This document shows, in pieces, positions 24,501 through 31,292 of a stretch of 31,292 nucleotides of DNA. A model generated the notes under the pieces. The model did no database searches, was not told the origin of the DNA, and was given only the letters and a program-made list of their open reading frames with translations. The position numbers and the translations under genes were made by a program. How positions within the stretch are numbered: position 1 is the first letter of the stretch; each line of letters begins with the position of its first letter. The DNA is from a virus: the IMG/VR virus record IMGVR_UViG_3300033143_002264, positions 1 to 31,292 of that record. One strand, written 5' to 3'.

Positions 24501-26626
24501 CGAGTATTAAAAGTACTGATAGAATGGCTTTAGGATTAGATCACTTGCTATCACCTAAGTCCGTTGAGGGGCATCATTATGTAGATGGGCATGGACCTGT
24601 TATAGAGTTAGTGTCGAGGACTACAGCGTCTTTTAATGATGCTGCTCATGGTATGACAAGGGTTAATAATATACTGGATGAGGTTCCTGGGGCAGTTGGT
24701 GCTGAGGCTAAAGCAGCAGCTAAGGATATCGCTAAGGTTATGAAACCAGTTGATGACGCAATGATGCCGCTGGTAAATGAGAGGGGATATTTTACCGCGG
24801 AGATTAATAGAGCAACTAAGGATATGAAGAAGTATCTTAAAAAGGCAAAGGCAGGTGATGCTGAAGCAGTTGTTAATGTAGAGCTTTTTGAGACTCAGAT
24901 AACAAAGGCAAAGGCAGCGCTTACTGGTACTGATGATGCGTTTGCAGCGGCGCAAGGTCAGTGGGAAAGCACTGTTAAAGGATTGGCAGAAAAATACCCT
25001 ACTACAAGGATTGCCTTGGCTGTCGAGGATACTGCTGAGTTTGAGGCGTACCCTTGGCTGAGAGGGAAGTTGAGTCATCAGGAGAACGTCGCGGTTGCTA
25101 GGTTGAAAGAGATTAATAGGGAGTATGCTAGCAGGATTGAAGAAGTTGGTATGAAAGCTATTACTGAAAAGGACTTTATCCATCATGCTCAGCACCCAAT
25201 GCGCGATCAAGATGCTATTGGAAAGACATTTGATAAGCTTGGGGTGAGCAGAGATGCCGCAGCGAGTATGTCTAATTTACATCATAGGTCTGTTGGATCA
25301 AAGTTGATGATGCCTGACGTAGAGTATGTGTTTGCTAGGTACCTTCCTGATGTAAATAAACGGATTCAGTTTCATGATTTCTGGGAGAACTCTGGTTGGC
25401 GTAAGCATATGGAAGAGAGTGCTATGGTTAAGTCTTCTCAAGGGCTTACTGACTTCTGGATTAAGTTAAAAAGAAGCTTTGATATGCCGAGTAATAGTAA
25501 GACTGACCAATGGGCGAATCGATATAACTCTATTGAAGTCTTTAGACTTCTTGCGTTGAGTCCATCAGTAGCTTTTAAACATGCGATTAAGGTTACGGCT
25601 ACTTTAGCTAGTCATGATATTGGCGTAGCAACTAGAGCGATTCCAACAGCTTTAAGATACTCCATGAAGAATGCACTGAAGGAGCATGGGCCGAAGAATT
25701 TGGCTAAGAAGATTACATTTACTGAGGAAGAGCAGGCTATTAAAGCGTTTACTAGGCAATCCTCGTACTTAGAAACGGTTGCTGATCTTGAGCTGAATCG
25801 TGTTCCTACTCAAGCATTTGACAAGCTCCTGAGTACTATGAACCAAAAGGCTTCAGTCTTTATTGATACTGTTGAGCAGTTTGACAGGGGCGTTTCTTAT
25901 TTGGCTAGTATGGAGATGGCTGGGAAGCGTGGGATGACTGTTGAACAAGCAACCTATGGAGTGTTTGATACTATCCTGAAGAATAACTTTCTTGGCGGGC
26001 AGCAAAACCCAGCGTGGATGCGGAATCCTAAGGTCAGGAGTTTCTTCATGTTTCAGAGTACACCATTTAAAATTTGGGAGAGAAGGTTGAATCAGATTAT
26101 GCGATCTGGGAAAGCTCTTTCCAGGGCGCAACAGGAAGTCTGGACTCAGATGAAGGATATTAAAAAGAACATGAAAGAAGGGGAGCAACTTTTTAAGGCT
26201 GGGTTGATTAAGGCAGCATTGGAGAGTGAGAAGGATCATTTTGGGACGCCGGTTACTAAGCAATTGATGAAAGAGATGTTAATTCTTGGAGCACTTGTTA
26301 CGGGGGCAAATAAGTTAGGTGATGTTGATCTGACTAGTCATGCTTTCCACCTTCCCTTCTTGAAGATGAATACTGCGGAGCCTGGGCTAGTTATGAACCC
26401 AGCATTAAGTGCGACGTATAAAACCTGGCAGGATAAAGATGTGGAAGAGGATGAGTTCTTTTTTAATCGACTAATGCGGAATTGGAGTAGAGATTCTGGC
26501 TTACCATCTACTGTTGTTAAGGGTATGAGGTTAAGTAGAGGTGATATTCCAGAGCGTTATTTGGATACAAAGAATCCAGCTCTTGCTTATATGTTTGGTG
26601 CCCCAGCTGTCGGTTCCGGCCACTAA
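21539..26626 (+). CDS. Giant internal virion/ejection protein with ART-like domain
   Basis: The 1695-residue protein starts behind AAGGAGATAAAGA. Residues about 170-290 are Gly/Ala-rich and partly hydrophobic (ATIGAAFAGAGLAVSN, AGAALFATADLFVMD), possibly membrane-inserting. Residues about 330-690 are a long Lys/Glu coiled coil. Residues about 712-830 resemble an ADP-ribosyltransferase or polyvalent-protein domain: LYRGTSSGG, YATFASSSKEVAASYG, a later EFDKFAFDEA and YSYASDIYAFPKG. A hydrophobic stretch (IAALAGAGTLSMLLAE, about 902) follows. The last 600 residues contain the internal-virion phrase RSFFMFQSTPFKIWERRLNQ. It would be packed in the capsid and ejected with DNA. Which parts are enzymatic is not proven. 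Confidence 0.75.
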   Translation: MAIDFRRLVMEEAAASQKEETKIAQSRQKALADPSIADKRIASYLKEQIPAGAKVKKARYANETDAVSSFFQEDDPRRDLGDRIKKSYNKLLTDPNFADLDPDEGLNIATRVEQERHKTATFEHIRRANAPFLGFSAGVGEAPGYQEWKEGKRAEEDITASEREAAGFIAGAPERATIGAAFAGAGLAVSNTARGRAVAQSAAKGADYLAKKVGSKIFSKVAARGLMAAPHPLAKIAGAALFATADLFVMDKALELVDDTEWGRANVGTKKKLAADLVLGLASGVATHKAVTGIAKKSMVAAMEKGMLSKQATQMLGKLPTGENAINAFKAQRASRVATARSKGLNAGKGIKEAVEEEHRTMLAQSLKEAEERGIVEDIAAADVATARRLAPKDTVEGKRAARLAGELIDEAEVGQVARDRIRIEQQRTLAAKKVKDLSDDEVGQQVAWMKEELERAGGIKEKKLTVAGIQKRLTALQKEGETRLAKHLKAIDEENIPVVQDKIAKGKSASVAAKEVADEEKLIVKVAKETPAAAIAKKKVEKKLSPVAQKKLTEQKLKWAAQTKKEITAVEAKVAAEKITTKTIEQSKHEIAVNLRNQARREGIATGAERAETTVVFGKDNPPPIIAFRKSKQTAEDLATYQAAVERPGVQAAQSDVVRGLNSEEWTAFEKRANTLVAEGKAKQGLAEGTLTEKETVFAETSKVDEDAGNTITLYRGTSSGGLEPREGYATFASSSKEVAASYGDTIPFEVNTKNVIEFPVTKSKRSKGNEFDKFAFDEAATKLKSGQVLVARNVYDPGPLADDIADPDRLYSYASDIYAFPKGADLKPKVFTKGGKKLAEMSDDEVEAVIAKELEGKVPGVSEVSDVTEGVVAGATEVVSTKTGKRVIKRKSSKTASIAALAGAGTLSMLLAEGIAPQEAEAGVVGSLAGFLAKQTENILKAEGKQVTRAAMSKKAVEEGFVHGVEKSPFELLPKLKTLSIAPAEASIKSTDRMALGLDHLLSPKSVEGHHYVDGHGPVIELVSRTTASFNDAAHGMTRVNNILDEVPGAVGAEAKAAAKDIAKVMKPVDDAMMPLVNERGYFTAEINRATKDMKKYLKKAKAGDAEAVVNVELFETQITKAKAALTGTDDAFAAAQGQWESTVKGLAEKYPTTRIALAVEDTAEFEAYPWLRGKLSHQENVAVARLKEINREYASRIEEVGMKAITEKDFIHHAQHPMRDQDAIGKTFDKLGVSRDAAASMSNLHHRSVGSKLMMPDVEYVFARYLPDVNKRIQFHDFWENSGWRKHMEESAMVKSSQGLTDFWIKLKRSFDMPSNSKTDQWANRYNSIEVFRLLALSPSVAFKHAIKVTATLASHDIGVATRAIPTALRYSMKNALKEHGPKNLAKKITFTEEEQAIKAFTRQSSYLETVADLELNRVPTQAFDKLLSTMNQKASVFIDTVEQFDRGVSYLASMEMAGKRGMTVEQATYGVFDTILKNNFLGGQQNPAWMRNPKVRSFFMFQSTPFKIWERRLNQIMRSGKALSRAQQEVWTQMKDIKKNMKEGEQLFKAGLIKAALESEKDHFGTPVTKQLMKEMLILGALVTGANKLGDVDLTSHAFHLPFLKMNTAEPGLVMNPALSATYKTWQDKDVEEDEFFFNRLMRNWSRDSGLPSTVVKGMRLSRGDIPERYLDTKNPALAYMFGAPAVGSGH
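23637..23656 (+). repeat. Dispersed 20-bp element, copy 8
   Basis: CAGAAACATCAAAAGTTGAT, two mismatches from the commonest form, with a perfect ATCAA/TTGAT inverted repeat. It is inside the giant internal protein gene, encoding ETSKVD, about ten codons before the ART-like domain. Confidence 0.85.
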
Positions 26627-26630
26627 CCGT

Positions 26631-26650
26631 GTTAAAAATTGATATTTCTG
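26631..26650 (-). repeat. Dispersed 20-bp element, copy 9
   Basis: On the minus strand it reads CAGAAATATCAATTTTTAAC, two mismatches from copies 4 and 5. It is intergenic, immediately before the AAAGGAG of the small membrane protein gene. Confidence 0.85.
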
Positions 26651-26662
26651 AAAGGAGATTGA

Positions 26663-26947
26663 ATGGCTAGTGAGACAGTTATATTAGCAGTCACACCGGA
26701 GTTTGTTTTTTACTGTAAAATTGTTGCTATTATTCTTTCAATTGCAGTAGCTCTTATCACAGGATCAGCCGCAATTATTGGTTGGTTCTTGAAGGAGACA
26801 ATAAAACAGATTAGAGAAACCGATGCTAAACAATGGTCAGCTATTGCAGTTATCCAACAAGAACTTCAGCACACAAAAGGAGAATGCGAGGTAAGAGGTA
26901 TGGTTTGCCCGCACCTTACACGTCGAGTAACTGATGAGTATTGGTAA
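26663..26947 (+). CDS. Small membrane protein, possible holin
   Basis: The 94-residue protein starts behind AAAGGAG. One strong membrane segment spans residues about 15-43 (IVAIILSIAVALITGSAAII, then GWFL), after a short N-terminus. The rest is a charged helix (KETIKQIRETDAKQWSAIAV, VIQQELQHTKG) with two cysteines near the end (GECEVRGMVCP). One N-terminal membrane helix with a cytoplasmic coiled coil is seen in some phage holins and accessory lysis proteins. It is the last gene of the rightward block, immediately before the terminator. A holin role would complement the endolysin at 1857 but is inferred only. Confidence 0.55.
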   Translation: MASETVILAVTPEFVFYCKIVAIILSIAVALITGSAAIIGWFLKETIKQIRETDAKQWSAIAVIQQELQHTKGECEVRGMVCPHLTRRVTDEYW

Positions 26948-26951
26948 AAAG

Positions 26952-26986
26952 AAAAAGGCTAGGAGTTTAATTCTCCTAGCCTTTTT
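26952..26986. terminator. Bidirectional rho-independent terminator
   Basis: A perfect 14-bp stem (AAAAAGGCTAGGAG with CTCCTAGCCTTTTT) encloses a 7-base loop. A-tract and T-tract flanks make it work in both directions. It sits between the convergent ends of the rightward virion block and the leftward replication block. Confidence 0.92.
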
Positions 26987-27021
26987 ATTAGTGTTTCTAG
27001 TGTACCTTCCTTCATCCCAAC

Positions 27022-28230
27022 CTATGAAGCTGAATACCAAATTCCCTTATAGGTTTTTCCTTCTTTCTTAGTAATAAAGTCACGTTGAACTCTGCCAGTA
27101 GCAAGGGCTGTATTAATTACGTTATCGAATTTCATCTTGTCGATGTCACGCCAGACCATAGACATGAGAACTTGCTCTGATATGGTTCCGCGTTCTCTGA
27201 TAATTTCCATTACCATATCAACGTCAGCTGTGATTGAACTTCTACCTACGGCCCGGAAGACTCTAGCCATGTGACCTTCAATGCTTTCTATATCCTTGAC
27301 AGCAATAGTAATGTGTCTTTTTTGTATGAATAGGTCATCACTTTCAGATGCCGCGAGAATCATGGAGAGTTTCTGGATGTATAGTGGCTTGCGTGAGTAC
27401 CATCCATCGAATGCTTTGTCCTGAGCGATTCGCCTGGGGTCATGCTCTTCATAAGTCATGTACCAATCAATCCAGTATTGTTCGGCTTCTGGTGTGAATT
27501 CGTATACTCCACTGATTTTAGAGATTCTGAAAAGGTCCTTCTTCAGCTTTTCACAGAGCGCTGCTGTTTCTTCGTTGTAAGTTGGGACAGGGATCTTCTT
27601 GTCTTTCTTTCCTGCCCAGACAAATAGGATGCGGGAGGTCAGGCCACCGCCAATTGCGCTTGGTGGTAAACATGAAGCAAGACTTTCCGGCGTAGTAGCG
27701 CCTAATAAGTTTACAAAAACGCTTGGGATTATGTTCGTTCCGCTGCCTTTCGTTCGGTAACTCCATGGTTTCTCCGAGCAGTCAAAGAGGTCAGTTAAAA
27801 GGACGAGCATTTTAGTATTCTCAGTCTTCTGACCTAGGAAAGACTCGAATTCTCCTGAGATGATTGACATTGAGCTATGGCGGAAAGTGCTGCCATCTCT
27901 CATGACCTCTTCACAGGCACTTTTCTCTAAGTCTTCGAGGAGTGCTTCTCGCGTGATCGAATCCGCACTGGTGTAGATATCAGGAATGTCTTCAAGTAAC
28001 TCCTTTCCGAAGTCAATGGCTGTTGTCTTTCTGGCAGTACCAGGCTCAGCTACCAGGACAATATACATATTAGGGAAAATTTTCATTCTGCCAAGGACGA
28101 GTTTAGCTTTCTTTCGCATGACTGCAGCGATAAGTGAAATCCCTACCCACTTGTGAAAGACAGCGGCAGACTCTGTATCCTTGTTGTATTCAAGGTAGGA
28201 GTCTAACCAGCTAGAAAGAATACGGCTCAT
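27022..28230 (-). CDS. DUF3987/RepA-like replication ATPase (helicase-like)
   Basis: The 402-residue protein starts MSRILSSWLDSYLEYNKDTE and overlaps the polymerase gene by ATGA. AEPGTARKTT (residues 61-70) is a Walker-A-like loop with atypical residues. MSIISGEFESFLG (121-133) gives Walker B with Glu127. FVNLLGATTPESL (172-184) is the sensor strand, and GGLTSRILFVWAG (195-207) provides the arginine finger. This order fits DUF3987-type P-loop ATPases, which act as primase-associated or replicative helicases in many phages. The C-terminal 100 residues form a winged-helix-like part. Its pairing with a DNA polymerase supports a role at the replication fork. No primase domain is present in this protein. 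Confidence 0.65.
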   Translation of the reverse strand: MSRILSSWLDSYLEYNKDTESAAVFHKWVGISLIAAVMRKKAKLVLGRMKIFPNMYIVLVAEPGTARKTTAIDFGKELLEDIPDIYTSADSITREALLEDLEKSACEEVMRDGSTFRHSSMSIISGEFESFLGQKTENTKMLVLLTDLFDCSEKPWSYRTKGSGTNIIPSVFVNLLGATTPESLASCLPPSAIGGGLTSRILFVWAGKKDKKIPVPTYNEETAALCEKLKKDLFRISKISGVYEFTPEAEQYWIDWYMTYEEHDPRRIAQDKAFDGWYSRKPLYIQKLSMILAASESDDLFIQKRHITIAVKDIESIEGHMARVFRAVGRSSITADVDMVMEIIRERGTISEQVLMSMVWRDIDKMKFDNVINTALATGRVQRDFITKKEGKTYKGIWYSAS

Positions 28231-30629
28231 ACTAAGTCCTCATGGTATGGCACCCAGGTTTTTACCCCGTCTACCTTGATTTGAATTTCTACGATCTGTG
28301 CCTCAGGATGTATCCTTGCCTTAGTCTGGTGCCCCCAATCTCTGCCAATTGAATAGTCAGATTTGACGACCATAGTATCACCGTTGAGATGGACTTCTTT
28401 GTACATGGAGGTAGCCATAGCTGTCATAGCGTAAAGGACAGATTTGTGATCTTCTTCTGTGTCTACGTAAATGGCGTCATGAAGCTGAAGGAGAACGTCA
28501 AGGTGATCTCCGTAGTCATTGTAGAAGTCAGTGAGTGACATGTTCATTAAGTCACCGATATCACTCTGTGGCATGAAGGCGTAGGCTGAGCGGAACATCT
28601 GATCATCAAGACGTCCCATGAACTTACGCCTCCTACCGAATGCGTTAATTAAAGTACGATCAATATGGAGTTGTTTTACTACCTCACTTTGCCAGTGAAC
28701 AAGCTTGGGATTGACTGAGATGTAAATATTCAGAAGTTTCTTAGCATGAGCGAGGGCACATCCGAGTTTTACTTGGACTACCTTCGGACCAGCAGAATAG
28801 TTCGTCGCGTGACGAAGAGTCTTGCCTACCTTTCTTTCATCACCATCAGGATCTATTTCAGTCCAGGGCTTTCCAAACATCTCGCCAGCAGTGTGTGCAT
28901 GGAGGTCTTCATTCCTGTCAAAGATTCCTTTTAGCTTTTGGTCATTTGTTCTAAATGCAACATCAACTGCTTCAGCTTGGATATAGTCCGCTTGGATGAT
29001 GACGCGCCTTTGAACTGGGGATTCGTACATCTGGCGTACATAGTAAGTAATGTTTTGAAGATTCCCCGAGCCGTAAGGAAATATGATCGACTCACTTGAA
29101 CTCCATCTTCCTGTGTCAGTTTTACAAATATTATAACAGGTATGATGGTGACCTTCTTCACTGGTTTTCGCATTGATTACTCCTAGGAGTTTGTGGGATT
29201 TCCTGCACTCGAGGATTAGTTTGAGGACTGGGTTATTTACCAAGGTTGCAAGGTGGTTAAGGGCATCTTCTTCAGTAGTCATCTTGCGCGGATCAGATGC
29301 TCTTACTCGGCGCTTATATTGAGCAGGAAGCCCAAGATCTACATAAAGGAGTTGGATTAACTGTTTCGGAGAGTTATAGTTAACCTCCCTGCCACAAAGA
29401 GTAGAGAGTGCTTTTTTAGCAAGGGCAAGGCGTTCCTCTTGTTCCTTGACCATTCTCTCTCTAGTCTCAGAGTTAACCTTAATACCACGCATTTGCAGCA
29501 TCATAGCGACGGGATATTGGGCTATCTCCATGTCATAGGTTGCTCTGACACCGAGAGTCTCCATTTCCTGTTCCATGACTAACCAAATGCCAAGGGTATT
29601 CATAGAGTCTTGGGCATTGTATGCGCCGTGGTAGTCTTTATTGTCTTGCTTCCAAGCAAGGACGTCAAGACAAAGGGAAGTTAGAAAGCCTAGTCCTCGT
29701 TCAAGTTCTGGCCAGCAAACATGTGCTGCGACGAGAGTGTCTGCAATAGTGGCGTTGACATTGTTAGGATCAAACCCAAGAATTCCGTTGTTTTTCCAGA
29801 GGACAAGAAGGTCATAAGTTCCGTTCTGCCATATAATGAGCTTACCGCATGTGAGCACCTGTGACAAGAGGTCCCAGATTTCTGCTTCCTGAGTACCTGG
29901 ATGCACAGGCATGTGGCCGGATAGGATTGGAATGGACATACCAAAATCTGGGTCATGGCTGAAAGATATCCTTGATATGTGGGAATTCGGAGGTGTAGTT
30001 TCGATGTCGCAAGCGAATTGCGTTATAGTAGGATCGTTGATAAGTACATGAGCGTAGTTTTTGAATTGAGCAAGTGTTGCATCGGCAATTATTACTCTGT
30101 TATCTGGGGGCATTCCAGCCGAGTTTTGGTGGCGTTTAAGCTTACGCATGTCCATTACTACAGGAAATGCCCACTCCATTTTAGCGTTGACAGAGCTAGG
30201 ACTAAAAGTAGGAATTACTTTTGTTCCTGGATGGAGGGTAGATTCCAAAAGGCTGCCGCGGAAGTTTTTAAGATTACGAGTGCCGCAAACAGCCCAGAGT
30301 GCAGTATGGCCCAGAGTGAGGATAACGTTAGGTTTATAATCTTCAATCTCTTTTTTAAGTTGCTCAAGGTATTCCTCCATTAATGGCTTGGGATGAGTGC
30401 AGGTTTTGTTTGTAAAGAAGAAGGATGCGTTACCTCCTGGGGGGCGTTCTTTGCAGGCAAAGGTAATGGCACATTCGTAGCGAGAGATACCAGCCTGGGA
30501 AAGGAGCTGAGATAGGAGTTGCCCTGGTTGCCCCGCGTATGCCTTTCCGACTGATGCATCGATTTTCCCTGGCAGGGAACCGACGATCATTATCTTGGCG
30601 TCCTTAGGACCCTGGATTAAGAGTTCCAT
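28227..30629 (-). CDS. UDG-like / family A DNA polymerase fusion
   Basis: The 800-residue protein has three parts. Residues 10-165 resemble family 4/5 uracil-DNA glycosylases (VGSLPGKIDASVGKAYAGQP, FACKERPPGGN, PNVILTLGHTA), but the usual HPS motif reads FSPSS (142-146). Residues 200-350 are a 3'-5' exonuclease (ACDIET, Asp208/Glu210; WQNGTYD; YNAQD 337-341). Residues 375-800 are a PolA polymerase: motif A ADYIQAE (Asp548), motif B ERKVGKTLRHATNY with His607 where Phe/Tyr/Leu is usual, and motif C LQLHDAIY, in which the canonical HDE is HDA. It replicates the phage genome. The fusion is known in some phages; the motif changes are noteworthy. Confidence 0.88.
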   Translation of the reverse strand: MELLIQGPKDAKIMIVGSLPGKIDASVGKAYAGQPGQLLSQLLSQAGISRYECAITFACKERPPGGNASFFFTNKTCTHPKPLMEEYLEQLKKEIEDYKPNVILTLGHTALWAVCGTRNLKNFRGSLLESTLHPGTKVIPTFSPSSVNAKMEWAFPVVMDMRKLKRHQNSAGMPPDNRVIIADATLAQFKNYAHVLINDPTITQFACDIETTPPNSHISRISFSHDPDFGMSIPILSGHMPVHPGTQEAEIWDLLSQVLTCGKLIIWQNGTYDLLVLWKNNGILGFDPNNVNATIADTLVAAHVCWPELERGLGFLTSLCLDVLAWKQDNKDYHGAYNAQDSMNTLGIWLVMEQEMETLGVRATYDMEIAQYPVAMMLQMRGIKVNSETRERMVKEQEERLALAKKALSTLCGREVNYNSPKQLIQLLYVDLGLPAQYKRRVRASDPRKMTTEEDALNHLATLVNNPVLKLILECRKSHKLLGVINAKTSEEGHHHTCYNICKTDTGRWSSSESIIFPYGSGNLQNITYYVRQMYESPVQRRVIIQADYIQAEAVDVAFRTNDQKLKGIFDRNEDLHAHTAGEMFGKPWTEIDPDGDERKVGKTLRHATNYSAGPKVVQVKLGCALAHAKKLLNIYISVNPKLVHWQSEVVKQLHIDRTLINAFGRRRKFMGRLDDQMFRSAYAFMPQSDIGDLMNMSLTDFYNDYGDHLDVLLQLHDAIYVDTEEDHKSVLYAMTAMATSMYKEVHLNGDTMVVKSDYSIGRDWGHQTKARIHPEAQIVEIQIKVDGVKTWVPYHEDLV

Positions 30630-30632
30630 TCT

Positions 30633-30992
30633 TTAGCCTTTCTTCTTTTCAGCTGGGGTAGTCAATTTTTGATGTTTCTGAATGACACGTTTGAGGATCA
30701 GGTAACCGAGAAGATCTTGTTCTGCGTCCTCTGTGTCATCAGGTTGAGAGGAGATTAACCGACTGATTTTATCATCAAGCCGAACGTTGATCTGTTCCAG
30801 AGGTGAGGCTTTGGAAAAGATGCGTTGTGGGTAAATAGCTGAGTTCCCATACTTCCTATTCTTATTAATGAGGAAGTCAGCAAGATCATCACAAACATTC
30901 TTGATAAAGATATGAGTATCTGTCAGATCATGTGGAGGGAATGAGCTTCCGTCGTACGATCTGACGGCTATATCTACTATACCATCTTTCAT
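30633..30992 (-). CDS. DUF1599-like (nucleotide-modification-associated) protein
   Basis: From the ATG at 30992, which has AGAGG upstream, this is 119 residues; the frame is open to 31112. The core DLTDTHIFIKNVCDDLADFL, KNRKYGNSAIYPQRIFSK and ERINVRLDDK-type segment (here EQINVRLDDKISRLIS), then EDAEQDLLGYLILKRV, matches a small helical phage family with a K-x-YG-NS motif and an R-x-DDK-x-x-RL helix (DUF1599, also called Nmad1). It is associated with nucleotide or DNA metabolism, but its reaction is unknown. It lies three bases before the polymerase gene. The ancestral start was probably further upstream at 31173, lost through a 34-bp duplication. Confidence 0.6.
   Translation of the reverse strand: MKDGIVDIAVRSYDGSSFPPHDLTDTHIFIKNVCDDLADFLINKNRKYGNSAIYPQRIFSKASPLEQINVRLDDKISRLISSQPDDTEDAEQDLLGYLILKRVIQKHQKLTTPAEKKKG
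30661..30680 (-). repeat. Dispersed 20-bp element, copy 10
   Basis: On the minus strand it reads CAGAAACATCAAAAATTGAC, identical to copy 7, with CAG five bases further on. It is near the 3' end of the DUF1599-like gene and encodes QKHQKL, a different frame from copies 7 and 8. Confidence 0.92.
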
Positions 30993-31048
30993 CCCATCCT
31001 CTTTTGGTAGGCAATCCTCTGCTTTAGATACGCAATCTTCAGGCATAA

Positions 31049-31116
31049 CCATGCCGACTTTAAAGCAAGTGGAGGCATGTTGCCATGCCGACTTTAAAGC
31101 AAGTGGAGGCATGTTG
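31049..31116. repeat. 34-bp tandem duplication
   Basis: Two identical 34-base units start at 31049 and 31083 (CCATGCCGACTTTAAAGCAA and following). The length is not a multiple of three and it breaks a leftward frame; removing one unit joins the frame from 31173 to 30633. Confidence 0.92.
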
Positions 31117-31173
31117 TTGTCCTATGTAGTGAAGACAGATGTAGCATTTTTCTTTCTCTTTTATTTTTTCCAT
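31060..31173 (-). pseudogene. N-terminal Cys-rich fragment of the DUF1599-like gene
   Basis: ATG 31173 lies one base after the upstream gene's stop and has GAGGAG ten bases before it. The frame gives MEKIKEKEKCYICLHYIGQQ and ends after 37 residues inside the second repeat unit. Without the 34-bp duplication it would continue HASTCFKVGMVMPEDCVSKA, EDCLPKEDG and into the protein at 30633-30992. The C-x2-C and later cysteines suggest a zinc-binding N-terminal domain. The intact product would be about 179 residues. Confidence 0.6.
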
Positions 31174-31174
31174 G

Positions 31175-31292
31175 TTAGAAATACTCCTCATCGTCTTGAG
31201 TTATTTGGTTGGTAGCAGGGCCCTTTATCAAGCCTTTTAATATTTTTTCCAAATTCTTGTTAATAGGACAAGAAGTGCAAGCAGGTTTCTTT
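31175..31292 (-). CDS. Phage protein C-terminus, partial at window edge
   Basis: The last 38 residues of a leftward gene are visible: KKPACTSCPINKNLEKILKG, then LIKGPATNQ and an acidic end QDDEEYF before the stop at 31175-31177. A Cys-x-x-Cys-Pro motif suggests a metal site near the C-terminus. It ends one base before the ATG at 31173 and so belongs to the same leftward replication operon. Too little is visible to name it. Confidence 0.65.
   Translation of the reverse strand, partial: KKPACTSCPINKNLEKILKGLIKGPATNQITQDDEEYF

Noticed and set aside
29979-30383. 134-residue rightward frame opposite the polymerase
   Set aside because: Antisense shadow without a ribosome binding site or recognisable protein features.
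1049-30680. Element as an IHF binding site
   Set aside because: It resembles WATCAANNNNTTR, but the TT is displaced by one position in all copies and the conserved CAGAAAC flank is not part of the IHF consensus.

Overview
This window is part of a tailed double-stranded DNA phage (Caudoviricetes), most likely a podovirus. The evidence is a P22-type portal, a scaffold plus an N4-gp56-like major capsid protein, an SU10-type neck adaptor, no tape measure or contractile-sheath gene, and a 1695-residue internal-virion-type protein. Strong purine-rich ribosome binding sites and an M15 peptidase point to a bacterial host, probably Gram-negative; the sequence does not identify it. Both window edges cut through genes, so the genome continues on both sides.

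Layout. Positions 1-576 hold two small leftward genes behind a good sigma70-like promoter at 647-674. Positions 576-1259 are a gene-poor divergent region with a 45-bp tandem repeat. From about 1260 to 26947 everything reads rightward. First comes a small-terminase-like HTH gene and a lysis cassette: M15 endolysin, a phospholipase-A2-like protein and a 43-residue peptide. Receptor-binding or tail genes follow (2787-6529), then large terminase, portal, scaffold and capsid (6584-11672), small virion proteins, neck adaptor and tail proteins (11697-19406), and helical ejection or internal proteins (19427-26626). The block ends with a small membrane protein. A 14-bp-stem bidirectional terminator (26952-26986) separates it from the leftward replication block: a DUF3987/RepA-like ATPase, a uracil-DNA-glycosylase-like/family A DNA polymerase fusion, a DUF1599-like protein and a partial gene.

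Main discovery candidate. A 20-bp element, consensus CAGAAAYATCAAWWWTTGAY, occurs at least ten times, once about every 3.3 kb (gaps 1.7-4.6 kb). It lies on both strands, both between and inside genes. In six copies it is followed five bases later by CAG. Its core is an inverted repeat (ATCAA-WWW-TTGAY), and inside genes it is read in different frames and orientations, so selection appears to act on the DNA. It resembles a dispersed protein-binding site (stoperator, centromere or condensation site) for an unknown factor.

Second theme. At least six genes are broken by small tandem duplications (5 bp, 34 bp), a one-base shift or apparent internal deletions: 3204, about 5790, about 6340, about 9935, about 14290 and 31049. 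Either the assembly carries indel errors or these genes really are decayed or variable. Coordinates of the affected genes should be read with that in mind.
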